From: Staphylococcus aureus | GTDB lineage: Bacteria > Bacillota > Bacilli > Staphylococcales > Staphylococcaceae | Assembly: GCF_001027105.1 (NCBI RefSeq) | Contig: NZ_CP011526.1 | Coordinates: forward strand, 620,001 to 684,000 | DNA length: 64,000 nt | Direction: 5' to 3' | Shown: positions 1-8,542 of the stretch, piece after piece | How the letters are laid out: every line of letters begins with the position of its first letter | Position numbering within the stretch: the first letter of the stretch is position 1 | The notes under the pieces: model-generated | The model's database searches: none | The model's input: the letters and a program-made list of their open reading frames with translations, nothing else | What the model was told of the DNA's origin: nothing | Program-made: the position numbers and the translations under genes

Positions 1-444
1 GTTGCCTTCGACATCAATGATGATAAATTAGCATTCGCGAAAGAATTAGGTGCTGATGCTATTATTAATTCTAAAGATGTTGATCCAGTTGCAGAAGTTA
101 TGAAATTAACTGATAACAAAGGATTAGATGCAACAGTGGTAACTTCAGTTGCTAAGACGCCATTTAACCAAGCGGTTGATGTTGTAAAAGCTGGTGCAAG
201 AGTTGTTGCCGTTGGTTTACCTGTTGATAAAATGAACTTAGATATCCCAAGATTAGTGCTTGATGGTATTGAAGTAGTAGGTTCACTTGTTGGTACAAGA
301 CAAGACTTACGTGAAGCGTTTGAATTTGCTGCTGAAAATAAAGTAACACCTAAAGTTCAATTAAGAAAATTAGAAGAAATCAATGATATTTTTGAAGAAA
401 TGGAAAATGGTACTATAACTGGTAGAATGGTTATTAAATTTTAA
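1..444 (+). CDS. adh: Zinc-type alcohol dehydrogenase, C-terminal part
   Basis: Only the last 147 codons are present; the frame is open from base 1, so the gene starts before the window. The visible part is the end of the Rossmann (NAD-binding) domain and the C-terminal substrate domain of a medium-chain dehydrogenase: [20 protein letters not shown] follows the coenzyme-binding turn, [11 protein letters not shown] is the usual strand and turn, and TGRMVIKF is the typical family ending. The family reduces aldehydes with NADH in fermentation. By position next to ywiB-argS it is probably the S. aureus Adh1 gene. The catalytic zinc ligands lie upstream and cannot be checked. A strong terminator follows. 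Confidence 0.85.
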   Translation, partial: VAFDINDDKLAFAKELGADAIINSKDVDPVAEVMKLTDNKGLDATVVTSVAKTPFNQAVDVVKAGARVVAVGLPVDKMNLDIPRLVLDGIEVVGSLVGTRQDLREAFEFAAENKVTPKVQLRKLEEINDIFEEMENGTITGRMVIKF

Positions 445-503
445 AAATATCAACTGACTATATAGATAAAGAAGGTAGTGCTCTGAACACTATCATTATA
501 ATC

Positions 504-547
504 AAACACGAGGTTTTCATGAAAGATAGTGAAAATCTCGTGTTTTT
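504..547 (+). terminator. Intrinsic terminator after adh
   Basis: The stem AACACGAGGTTTTC pairs with GAAAATCTCGTGTT and is followed by a T run. It separates adh from the DUF1934-argS pair. Confidence 0.85.
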
Positions 548-674
548 TGGTTTTGAGGTGTTGTTTGTATTTTATAAAATGGCTTACATATATGAAGCGT
601 TGATTAAGTATGGAATTGTTAATTAATTGAACCTATTTAGCTTTAAGAAGGCATAACAAGATGACCTTATTTTA

Positions 675-683
675 TGCTATAAT
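675..683 (+). promoter_or_regulatory. Extended -10 promoter for DUF1934-argS
   Basis: TGCTATAAT is a perfect extended -10 element. It lies 36 bases before the TTG start at 719. No good -35 is seen, which is usual for extended -10 promoters. Confidence 0.5.
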
Positions 684-718
684 ATTTCTATTATGCGAAG
701 ATTAAGGTGAGTAGTAAA

Positions 719-1135
719 TTGGATAAAAAAGTAAGTATTCAAACAAAGCAAGTGTTGAAACAGCACAACGAAAAAGAAAAATTTGAATTTACTACTGAAG
801 GAACTTGGCAACAAAGGCAATCTAACTTTATTCGGTATGTAGAACAAATTGAGGATGCAACAGTTAATGTTACAATAAAAGTGGATGATGATAGCGTTAA
901 GTTGATTCGTAAAGGCGACATTAATATGAATTTGCATTTTGTTGAAGGACAAACGACAACAACTTTTTACGATATATCGGCTGGACGAATTCCACTAGAA
1001 GTTAAAACATTACGCATTTTACATTTCGTAAGTGGAGACGGTGGCAAGCTAAAGATTCATTATGAATTATATCAAGATAATGAAAAAATGGGTTCTTATC
1101 AATATGAAATTAACTATAAGGAGATAGGCGAATGA
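719..1135 (+). CDS. DUF1934 / YwiB-like beta-barrel protein
   Basis: A 138-residue cytosolic protein of the YwiB (DUF1934) family, which is predicted to have a small lipocalin-like beta-barrel. Its function is unknown. I chose the TTG at 719 because AAGGTGA at 705-711 is a good ribosome binding site at the right distance; the GTG at 707 would overlap that site. The stop overlaps the argS start (ATGA), so the two are translationally coupled. The ywiB-argS pairing is also seen in Bacillus, which suggests a link to arginyl-tRNA synthetase that has not been explained. Confidence 0.75.
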
Positions 1136-2793
1136 ATATTATTGATCAAGTGAAACAAACATTAGTAGAAGAAATTGCAGCAAGTATTAACAAAGCAGGA
1201 TTAGCAGATGAGATTCCTGATATTAAAATTGAAGTTCCTAAAGATACAAAAAATGGAGATTATGCTACTAATATTGCGATGGTACTGACTAAGATTGCAA
1301 AGCGTAATCCTCGTGAAATTGCTCAAGCGATTGTTGATAACTTAGATACTGAAAAAGCACATGTAAAACAAATTGACATTGCTGGTCCAGGATTCATTAA
1401 TTTTTACTTAGATAATCAGTATTTAACAGCAATTATTCCTGAAGCAATTGAAAAAGGTGATCAATTTGGACATGTAAATGAATCAAAAGGTCAAAATGTA
1501 TTGCTTGAGTATGTTTCAGCTAACCCTACAGGAGATTTACATATTGGTCATGCTAGAAATGCAGCAGTTGGTGATGCTTTAGCTAATATTTTAACTGCAG
1601 CTGGCTATAATGTAACACGTGAATATTATATTAATGATGCTGGTAATCAAATTACTAACTTAGCGCGTTCGATTGAAACACGTTTCTTTGAAGCTTTAGG
1701 TGACAATAGTTATTCAATGCCAGAAGATGGCTATAATGGAAAAGATATTATTGAAATAGGTAAAGATTTAGCAGAGAAACACCCTGAAATTAAAGATTAT
1801 TCTGAAGAAGCACGTTTGAAAGAATTTAGAAAATTAGGCGTAGAATACGAAATGGCTAAATTGAAAAATGATTTAGCAGAGTTCAATACGCATTTTGATA
1901 ATTGGTTTAGTGAAACATCTTTATATGAAAAAGGAGAAATTCTTGAAGTTTTAGCAAAAATGAAAGAATTAGGTTATACGTATGAAGCTGATGGCGCTAC
2001 ATGGTTACGTACAACTGATTTTAAAGACGACAAAGACAGAGTATTAATTAAAAATGACGGTACATATACGTATTTCTTACCAGATATTGCGTACCACTTC
2101 GATAAAGTAAAACGTGGTAATGACATTTTAATCGATTTATTTGGTGCTGATCATCATGGTTATATTAATCGTTTGAAAGCATCTCTTGAAACGTTTGGTG
2201 TAGATAGTAATCGTTTAGAAATTCAAATCATGCAAATGGTTCGTTTAATGGAAAATGGTAAAGAAGTGAAGATGAGTAAACGTACTGGTAATGCGATTAC
2301 ATTAAGAGAAATTATGGACGAAGTTGGCGTTGACGCTGCACGTTATTTCTTAACTATGCGTAGTCCTGATAGTCACTTTGATTTTGATATGGAATTAGCG
2401 AAAGAGCAATCTCAAGACAATCCAGTTTACTATGCTCAATATGCACATGCGCGTATTTGTTCAATTTTAAAACAAGCGAAAGAGCAAGGTATTGAAGTGA
2501 CTGCTGCGAATGATTTTACAACGATTACTAATGAAAAAGCGATTGAATTGTTGAAAAAAGTAGCTGATTTCGAACCTACAATTGAAAGTGCTGCTGAGCA
2601 TAGATCGGCACATAGAATTACTAATTATATTCAAGATTTAGCTTCTCATTTCCATAAATTCTATAATGCTGAAAAAGTGTTAACAGATGATATTGAAAAA
2701 ACAAAAGCACATGTTGCTATGATTGAAGCGGTCAGAATTACATTGAAAAATGCATTGGCAATGGTCGGTGTAAGCGCACCTGAATCAATGTAA
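1132..2793 (+). CDS. argS: Arginyl-tRNA synthetase
   Basis: A class I aminoacyl-tRNA synthetase of 553 residues, full length, that charges tRNA-Arg with arginine. Visible parts in order: the N-terminal Add-1 domain (about residues 1-90), the HIGH signature in [14 protein letters not shown] near residue 137, a KMSKR motif (VKMSKRTG) near residue 382, and the C-terminal DALR anticodon-binding domain starting near YAQYAHARI and ending in ALAMVGV. The start has the ribosome site AAGGAGATAGGCG and overlaps the preceding stop by four bases. A terminator follows directly. Confidence 0.98.
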
Positions 2794-2804
2794 GAACATT
2801 TATA

Positions 2805-2859
2805 TACACTCCAACGTAGAGTTTCTCGAAAGATACTTTGTGTTGGAGTGTTTTTTTTA
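2805..2859 (+). terminator. Intrinsic terminator after argS
   Basis: ACACTCCAAC pairs perfectly with GTTGGAGTGT and is followed by eight T. Confidence 0.9.
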
Positions 2860-2898
2860 GGTATGTGACATATTGGGGAATGCTTAGTATGTGAATAA

Positions 2899-2949
2899 GG
2901 TTAAGAGGAACACAGTTGGATGCTCTGCACAACTGCATAAGAGAGCCTG
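2899..2949 (+). repeat. Single copy of the CAGTTG/CAACTGCATAA hairpin repeat
   Basis: GAGGAACACAGTTGG...CAACTGCATAAGA repeats the core of the tandem array at 3926-4170 and ends where the longer element at 2943 begins. It forms a short hairpin (CAGTTG with CAACTG). Confidence 0.7.
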
Positions 2950-3172
2950 AGACATAAATCAATGTTCTATGCTCTACAAAGTTATAATGGCAGTAGTTGA
3001 CTGAACGAAAATTCGCTTGTAACAAGCTTTTTTCAATTCTAGTCAACCTTGCCGGCGGGGCCCCAACAAAGAGAAATTGGATTCCCAATTTCTACAGACA
3101 ATGCAAGTTGGGGTGGGACGACGAAATAAATTTTACGATAATATCATTTCTGTCCCACTCCCTCTAAAATGG
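2943..3172. repeat. Interspersed S. aureus intergenic repeat with STAR core
   Basis: This noncoding element of about 230 bp has imperfect inverted ends: GAGCCTGAGACATAAAT on the left, and GAGTGGGACAGAAATGAT as the reverse complement of the right end. Inside are several hairpins: a GCTTG/CAAGC stem followed by six T (3015-3033), AGAAATTGG with CCAATTTCT (3071-3092), and GTGGGACGACGAAAT with ATTTCTGTCCCAC (3113-3161). Its centre carries a STAR motif. I recognise it as one of the dispersed intergenic repeats of S. aureus. A shortened derivative with the same ends is at 48547-48601. It ends just before the glycosylase gene at 3182. Confidence 0.75.
3048..3069 (-). repeat. STAR element core
   Basis: On the minus strand the sequence reads TTTGTTGGGGCCCCGCCGG, matching the S. 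aureus repeat (STAR) consensus TNTGTTGNGGCCCN. It is a GC-rich island in otherwise AT-rich DNA. Confidence 0.8.
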
Positions 3173-3181
3173 AGGGTGTAA

Positions 3182-3817
3182 ATGTTAGGAACTGATGAAT
3201 TATATAAAGTTTTATATGAACATCTCGGACCACAATTTTGGTGGCCTGCTGATAATGACATTGAAATGATGTTAGGTGCAATTTTAGTTCAAAATACTAG
3301 ATGGCGAAATGCAGAAATTGCATTGAATCAGATTAAAGAACATACGCATTTTAATCCAAATCATATATTAGAACTACCTATTGAAACGTTACAATCATTG
3401 ATACATTCAAGTGGCTTTTATAAAAGTAAATCACTGACGATTAAAACATTATTAACATGGTTAGCACGACATCATTTCAATTATCAAGAGATTAATGAGC
3501 GATATAAAGGTGGATTAAGAAAAGAATTATTATCTTTGAAAGGTATTGGAAGTGAAACAGCAGATGTCTTACTTGTTTATATATTCGGACGTATTGAATT
3601 TATTCCAGATAGCTATACAAGAAAAATATATGATAAATTAGGATATGAAAACACTAAAAATTATGATCAATTAAAAAAAGTAGTCACATTACCAAATCAT
3701 TTTACAAATCAAGATGCTAATGAATTTCATGCTCTGTTAGATGTATTTGGTAAACATTACTTTAGAGACAAAGATATAAAGAATTATGATTTTTTAGAAC
3801 CTTACTTTAAAAAGTAA
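3182..3817 (+). CDS. HhH-GPD DNA glycosylase, MagIII-like
   Basis: A base-excision repair glycosylase of 211 residues in the endonuclease III superfamily. Visible: WWPADNDIEMMLGAILVQNT at the N-terminus, SGFYKSKS, the helix-hairpin-helix LKGIGSETADVLLVYIFG (about residues 117-134), and the conserved catalytic Asp in IPDSYTRKI. The position of the Endo III lyase lysine is Glu (GSETAD), and there is no cysteine anywhere, so neither the AP-lyase lysine nor the 4Fe-4S cluster is present. Both features and the WWP/QNT motifs match Helicobacter MagIII, a monofunctional 3-methyladenine glycosylase. Genome annotations usually call it an endonuclease III-like protein. Substrate is inferred. Confidence 0.8.
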   Translation: MLGTDELYKVLYEHLGPQFWWPADNDIEMMLGAILVQNTRWRNAEIALNQIKEHTHFNPNHILELPIETLQSLIHSSGFYKSKSLTIKTLLTWLARHHFNYQEINERYKGGLRKELLSLKGIGSETADVLLVYIFGRIEFIPDSYTRKIYDKLGYENTKNYDQLKKVVTLPNHFTNQDANEFHALLDVFGKHYFRDKDIKNYDFLEPYFKK

Positions 3818-4195
3818 ACGCTGTGAAGTTAGATAGATGAGTTTATATGAAATATAAAAAATAATTTACTATTTTCTTTTAGTATGTGGACTTATATAAT
3901 AAATAGAAGCATATAAAGAAAAAAACAGTTGTTTGTTTGTGCAGCAACTGCATAAGAGCCCCTAATCGCTAAAGCTCAAGGGGAGTAAAGGAATACAGTT
4001 GTTTGTGCAGCAACTGCATAAAAGCCTCTAATCACTAAAGGTGAAGAGGAACGCAGTTGGATGCTAAGGCACAACTGCATAAAAGCCTCTAATCGCTAAA
4101 GATGAAGAGGAACGCAGTTGGATGCTACCGCACAACTGCATAAATCCCTCTAATCGCTAAAGCGAAAAGTGGGATTAAAAAGGAGATGTGATAGT
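3818..4195 (+). other. Gene-free leader holding the hairpin repeat array
   Basis: No gene is visible in these 378 bases. The first 100 are plain AT-rich sequence with no clear terminator for the glycosylase gene. The rest is the four-unit repeat listed separately, which runs to within 25 bases of the lipoprotein start. Confidence 0.6.
3926..4170 (+). repeat. Four tandem ~60-bp double-hairpin repeats
   Basis: Units begin at 3926, 3996, 4054 and 4115 with CAGTTG. Each unit has a CAGTTG...CAACTGCATAA hairpin followed by GCCTCTAATCGCTAAAG...GAAGAGG, a second hairpin (CCTCT/AGAGG). Spacing is 70, 58 and 61 bases. The same core occurs once at 2913 and, diverged, in the RsaC region at 22766-23279. 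The array lies in the 5' region of the lipoprotein gene and may be transcribed with it. Confidence 0.8.
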
Positions 4196-5083
4196 GTGAA
4201 GAAATCGTTAATTGCTTTTATTTTGATTTTTATGCTTGTCCTGAGTGGCTGTGGTATGAAAGATAATGATAAACAAGGTAGCAATGATAATGGCTCGTCT
4301 AAATCGCCGTACCATAGAATTGTTTCGTTAATGCCTAGTAATACTGAAATTTTATATGAATTAGGATTAGGTAAATACATAGTTGGTGTTTCAACGGTTG
4401 ATGATTATCCAAAAGATGTGAAAAAGGGTAAGAAACAATTTGATGCTTTGAATCTAAATAAAGAGGAACTTTTAAAGGCAAAGCCAGATCTAATTCTTGC
4501 GCATGAGTCGCAAAAGGCAACTGCTAATAAAGTATTGTCATCATTAGAGAAACAAGGCATCAAAGTAGTGTATGTTAAAGATGCACAATCAATTGATGAA
4601 ACTTACAACACATTTAAGCAAATTGGGAAATTAACGCATCATGATAAGCAGGCTGAACAACTTGTTGAGGAAACTAAAGATAATATCGATAAAGTCATAG
4701 ATTCAATTCCTGCTCATCATAAAAAATCAAAAGTATTTATTGAGGTTTCATCAAAGCCTGAAATATATACAGCAGGGAAGCATACATTTTTTAATGATAT
4801 GTTAGAAAAATTAGAAGCCCAAAATGTGTATAGTGACATTAATGGTTGGAACCCTGTAACGAAGGAAAGTATTATTAAAAAGAACCCAGATATATTAATT
4901 TCGACGGAAGCTAAGACAAGATCAGATTATATGGATATCATCAAAAAAAGAGGTGGATTCAATAAAATTAATGCTGTCAAGAATACACGTATTGAAGTTG
5001 TAAATGGTGATGAAGTATCAAGACCAGGTCCACGTATTGATGAAGGATTAAAAGAATTAAGAGATGCAATTTATAGAAAATAA
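4196..5083 (+). CDS. Iron-type ABC transporter substrate-binding lipoprotein
   Basis: A 295-residue lipoprotein with a lysine-containing signal sequence and lipobox LSGC (Cys near residue 19), anchored outside the membrane. It belongs to the BtuF/FecB-like class (TroA superfamily with a helical backbone): PYHRIVSLMPSNTEILYELG starts the N-lobe, and the C-lobe ends with RPGPRIDEGLKELRDAIY. Such proteins deliver siderophores, haem or cobalamin to FecCD permeases. The GTG at 4196 is preferred because AAGGAGA lies 10 bases upstream; an upstream GTG at 4169 would place a charged extension before the signal peptide. No Fur box is visible nearby. The ligand is unknown. Confidence 0.85.
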   Translation: MKKSLIAFILIFMLVLSGCGMKDNDKQGSNDNGSSKSPYHRIVSLMPSNTEILYELGLGKYIVGVSTVDDYPKDVKKGKKQFDALNLNKEELLKAKPDLILAHESQKATANKVLSSLEKQGIKVVYVKDAQSIDETYNTFKQIGKLTHHDKQAEQLVEETKDNIDKVIDSIPAHHKKSKVFIEVSSKPEIYTAGKHTFFNDMLEKLEAQNVYSDINGWNPVTKESIIKKNPDILISTEAKTRSDYMDIIKKRGGFNKINAVKNTRIEVVNGDEVSRPGPRIDEGLKELRDAIYRK

Positions 5084-5096
5084 ACCATTCTAATTA

Positions 5097-5147
5097 TGCC
5101 CCTTATTGCTACATGTAAAAAATACATGTTTGAGATAAGGGGTTTTT
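5097..5147 (+). terminator. Intrinsic terminator after the lipoprotein gene
   Basis: CCCCTTAT pairs with ATAAGGGG and is followed by five T, with an inner ACATGTA/TACATGT stem. It separates the lipoprotein from the permease, which has its own promoter. Confidence 0.85.
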
Positions 5148-5187
5148 AAAATATATTTAGTGAATGATAGCAACGCGAGTATGTGAT

Positions 5188-5196
5188 TGCTATAAT
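5188..5196 (+). promoter_or_regulatory. Extended -10 promoter of the permease gene
   Basis: TGCTATAAT is an ideal extended -10. The predicted RNA start near 5203 excludes the upstream ATG at 5183 as a start codon and supports 5231. Confidence 0.6.
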
Positions 5197-5230
5197 GAAT
5201 GTAATTATCGATGAAAGAAAAGAGAATGCT

Positions 5231-6181
5231 ATGACATTTAATAAAGTATTATTGAGCTGGATAGTCATATTGATTATAACAACTAGCATATATCTATTTT
5301 GGCAGTTGGGCGATATCAATGATGTATTTAACCAGTCTATTTTAATCAATGTTAGATTACCGAGATTATTAGAAGCATTGTTGACAGGTATGATATTAAC
5401 TGTTGCAGGCCTTATATTTCAAACAGTTTTAAATAATGCATTGGCAGATAGCTTTACATTAGGATTGGCAAGCGGCGCTACATTTGGTTCAGGATTAGCA
5501 TTATTTTTAGGTTTAACAACGTTATGGATTCCTGTATTTTCAATAACATTTAGTTTGATAACATTAATAACTGTATTAGTCATTACGTCGGTATTGAGCC
5601 AAGGCTATCCAGTTAGAATCTTAATATTAAGTGGTTTAATGATTGGTGCGTTATTCAATTCACTTCTATATTTTTTGATTTTATTAAAACCTCGCAAATT
5701 AAATACAATTGCCAATTATCTGTTTGGTGGTTTTGGTGATGCAGAATACTCAAATGTATCTATAATAGCAATCACATTTATCATTGCATTGTTTGGTATA
5801 TTTATCATTCTTAATCAACTAAAGTTATTGCAATTAGGAGAACTAAAAAGTCAGTCACTAGGCTTAAATGTTCAATTGATTACATATATCGCGTTATGTA
5901 TAGCTTCTATGATAACGGCGATAAATGTCGCATATGTTGGCATCATTGGATTCATTGGTATGGTGATACCGCAACTCATTAGAAAATGGCAGTGGAAACA
6001 ATCATTAGGAAGACAATTGGCTTTAAATATTGTAACTGGAGGACAAATAATGGTTATGGCAGATTTTATTGGTAGCCATATATTGTCACCAGTACAAATA
6101 CCGGCAAGTATTATCATTGCATTAATTGGTATACCAGTGTTATTTTACATGCTAATATCTCAGTCGAAACGGTTACACTAG
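5231..6181 (+). CDS. FecCD-family iron-type ABC permease
   Basis: An integral membrane protein of 316 residues with about nine hydrophobic spans and the FecCD family signatures NVRLPRLLEALLTGMILTVA (usually RLPR...GaaLa.aG) near residue 40 and VGIIGFIGMVIPQLIR near residue 240, which includes the coupling region. It would form the membrane channel for the preceding lipoprotein. Many members form homodimers, so one permease gene is enough. No ATPase gene is nearby; FhuC, encoded at 40092-40889, is known to energise other S. aureus siderophore permeases and is a plausible partner. I chose the ATG at 5231 because it lies downstream of the promoter. Confidence 0.85.
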   Translation: MTFNKVLLSWIVILIITTSIYLFWQLGDINDVFNQSILINVRLPRLLEALLTGMILTVAGLIFQTVLNNALADSFTLGLASGATFGSGLALFLGLTTLWIPVFSITFSLITLITVLVITSVLSQGYPVRILILSGLMIGALFNSLLYFLILLKPRKLNTIANYLFGGFGDAEYSNVSIIAITFIIALFGIFIILNQLKLLQLGELKSQSLGLNVQLITYIALCIASMITAINVAYVGIIGFIGMVIPQLIRKWQWKQSLGRQLALNIVTGGQIMVMADFIGSHILSPVQIPASIIIALIGIPVLFYMLISQSKRLH

Positions 6182-6235
6182 CACACGACATTTGCTAAAA
6201 TAAAAATAACTATAAACATAAAGAGGGCATAAGCG

Positions 6236-6955
6236 ATGGATTTGAATCAAATTAAAGCAGTTGTATTTGATTTAGAAGGTACGTTGTTGGACAGAGTTAA
6301 ATCTCGAGAGAAATTTATCGAAGAGCAATATGAACGATTTCATGACTACTTAATTCATGTTCAACTGGCAGATTTTAAAAAAGCATTTATTGAGCTAGAT
6401 GACGATGAAGATAATGATAAACCTGATTTATATAAAGAAATCATTAAACGTTTCCATGTAGATAGGTTAACTTGGAAAGACTTATTTAATGATTTTGAAA
6501 TGCATTTTTATCGTTATGTATTTCCTTATTACGATACTTTGTATACACTAGAAAAGCTATCGCAAAAAGGCTTTCAAATTGGTGTTATCGCAAATGGTAA
6601 ATCTAAGATTAAACAATTTCGATTACATTCACTTGGTTTGATGCATGTTATTAATTATTTATCAACATCAGAAACAGTTGGTTTTCGTAAACCACATCCT
6701 AAAATTTTTGAAGATATGATTGATCAACTAGGGGTATTACCTGAGCAAATTATGTATGTTGGCGATGATGCGTTAAATGATGTAGCTCCAGCACGAGCTA
6801 TGGGCATGGTTAGTGTATGGTATAAACAAGAAGATGCTGAAATTGAACCACTCGAAGAAGAAGTTGATTTTACAATTACAACAGTGGAAGAATTATTAAC
6901 CATTTTACCAATAAAAAATGATAATAAAGGAGAAAATTATGGATCTATTTACTAG
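6236..6955 (+). CDS. HAD-superfamily hydrolase-like protein
   Basis: A 239-residue haloacid dehalogenase-like protein with a helical cap. Motif I is VFDLEGTLLD: the nucleophile Asp is present, but the second acid is Glu instead of the Asp used by phosphatases. Motif II reads VIANGKSK, with no clear Ser/Thr before the Asn. Motif III Lys is in GFRKPHPKIF and motif IV in YVGDDALNDV. Phosphatase activity is therefore uncertain. The ribosome site GAGGGC precedes the ATG. The last 17 bases overlap the next gene, so the two are co-translated. Substrate unknown. Confidence 0.75.
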   Translation: MDLNQIKAVVFDLEGTLLDRVKSREKFIEEQYERFHDYLIHVQLADFKKAFIELDDDEDNDKPDLYKEIIKRFHVDRLTWKDLFNDFEMHFYRYVFPYYDTLYTLEKLSQKGFQIGVIANGKSKIKQFRLHSLGLMHVINYLSTSETVGFRKPHPKIFEDMIDQLGVLPEQIMYVGDDALNDVAPARAMGMVSVWYKQEDAEIEPLEEEVDFTITTVEELLTILPIKNDNKGENYGSIY

Positions 6956-7739
6956 AAAAGATGGAACATCGATACATTACAGTACATTAGGTGAAGGCTA
7001 TCCTATCGTATTGATTCATACTGTACTTGATAATTATTCTGTGTTTAATAAATTAGCAGCAGAATTAGCAAAATCATTTCAAGTTGTGTTAATTGATTTA
7101 CGTGGACATGGCTATTCTGATAAACCTCGTCACATTGAAATAAAAGATTTTTCTGATGACATTGTTGAATTACTTAAATATTTATATATTGAAGAAGTTG
7201 CATTTGTATGCCATGAAATGGGTGGAATCATTGGTGCGGATATTTCAGTACGTTATCCTGAATTTACATCATCACTTACGTTGGTAAATCCAACATCTAT
7301 TGAAGGTGAATTACCGGAAGAACGTTTATTTAGAAAATATGCCCATATTATTCGAAACTGGGATCCTGAAAAACAAGATAAATTTTTAAATAAGCGTAAG
7401 TATTATCGTCCGAGAAAAATGAATCGATTCCTCAAACATGTCGTAGATACAAATGAAATATCAACTAAAGAAGAAATTCAAGCAGTTAAAGAGGTATTCA
7501 AAAACGCTGATATTTCTCAAACTTATAGAAATGTCGTAGTACCGACAAAAATTATTGCAGGAGAATTCGGTGAAAGAACAACAAGATTAGAAGCTAAAGA
7601 AGTAGCTGATTTAATCCAAAATGCGGACTTTGAAGTATATCAAGAATCAAGTGCATTCCCATTTGTTGAAGAGCAAGAAAGATTCGTCGAAGATACAGCT
7701 GCATTTATCAACAAACATCACGATGAAAAGCATGTTTAA
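6939..7739 (+). CDS. Alpha/beta-hydrolase fold protein lacking the usual catalytic residues
   Basis: A 266-residue single-domain alpha/beta hydrolase fold. The oxyanion region is PIVLIHTVLDN and strand 4 is VVLIDLRGHGYSDKP. The nucleophile elbow, normally GxSxG, reads VCHEMGG, so Glu stands in for Ser/Asp. The C-terminal His region, normally GHxPxxExP, reads SSAFPFVEEQERF, with no His. It is thus probably a non-catalytic or altered member. I use the ATG at 6939, seven codons into the longest frame, because AAGGAGA lies just before it. It overlaps the HAD gene by 17 bases. Role unknown. Confidence 0.75.
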   Translation: MDLFTRKDGTSIHYSTLGEGYPIVLIHTVLDNYSVFNKLAAELAKSFQVVLIDLRGHGYSDKPRHIEIKDFSDDIVELLKYLYIEEVAFVCHEMGGIIGADISVRYPEFTSSLTLVNPTSIEGELPEERLFRKYAHIIRNWDPEKQDKFLNKRKYYRPRKMNRFLKHVVDTNEISTKEEIQAVKEVFKNADISQTYRNVVVPTKIIAGEFGERTTRLEAKEVADLIQNADFEVYQESSAFPFVEEQERFVEDTAAFINKHHDEKHV

Positions 7740-7874
7740 TTTTTAGTGATAAGTGAAATATAAAAGTAGTAATTATTATTTGTAATATAATTGTAATATG
7801 ACTGTTGTTTTAGAAATGATTGTTGTATAATGGTTGTGAGCACAAGACGATATAAATAAAAGGAGAGAGTGCTT

Positions 7875-8381
7875 ATGAAAAAGCTACTAACGGCAAGTAT
7901 AATTGCATGTTCTGTTGTAATGGGAGTAGGCTTAGTGAACACTAGTGCCGAAGCAGCAAGTGGCAACTCTATTGATACTGTTAAACAATTAATTAAGGGT
8001 GATCAGTCATTAGAAAATGTGAAAATTGGCGAATCTATTAAAGATGTTTTAACTAAGTACAAAAATCCGATGTATTCTTACAATGAAGATGGAACTGAAC
8101 ATTATTACGAATTCCATACTAAAAAAGGTATGTTATTAGTAACTACTGATGGTAAGAAAAACAATGGTAAAGTAACTCATATTTCAATGATGTATAATGA
8201 TGCTAATGGTCCAACATATCAAGCTGTTAAAAATTATGTTGGCAAAGCAGTAACACATACGGAATATAGCAAAGTTGCTGGTAATTTTGGATATATTGAA
8301 AAAGGCAAAACGACTTATCAATTTGCCTCAGCACCAAAAGATAAAAACATAAAATTATATCGTATTGATTTGGAAAAATAA
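7875..8381 (+). CDS. Small secreted protein
   Basis: A 168-residue exported protein. The signal peptide MKKLLTASIIACSVVMGVGL continues to the likely cleavage site AEA-ASG near residue 28. The mature part (about 15 kDa) is rich in Lys and Tyr, has no Cys, and ends with KLYRIDLEK; no enzyme motif is seen. It may belong to the IsaB-like group of staphylococcal secreted antigens, but I cannot confirm that from sequence alone. The ATG at 7875 is chosen because AGGAG at 7861-7865 is nine bases away. It is a single-gene unit ended by its own terminator. Confidence 0.7.
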   Translation: MKKLLTASIIACSVVMGVGLVNTSAEAASGNSIDTVKQLIKGDQSLENVKIGESIKDVLTKYKNPMYSYNEDGTEHYYEFHTKKGMLLVTTDGKKNNGKVTHISMMYNDANGPTYQAVKNYVGKAVTHTEYSKVAGNFGYIEKGKTTYQFASAPKDKNIKLYRIDLEK

Positions 8382-8399
8382 TAATTAAATTAATCGTGC

Positions 8400-8440
8400 T
8401 TAACCGACAAGTTAAATCGCAATACTTGTCGGTTATTTTA
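8400..8440 (+). terminator. Intrinsic terminator after secreted protein gene
   Basis: ACCGACAAGT pairs with ACTTGTCGGT and is followed by ATTTT. Confidence 0.85.
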
Positions 8441-8542
8441 TTACATGGCATAATACAGTGAATATTAATTTTTATGATTTGCGAAGGGGAAATTAAACCA
8501 ATACAATAAATAAAGATGTTTCATTTTAAAGGAGTACTACCA

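Noticed and set aside
5183..5230. Upstream ATG for the iron-type permease
   Set aside because: It lies before the predicted RNA start given by the extended -10 at 5188-5196.
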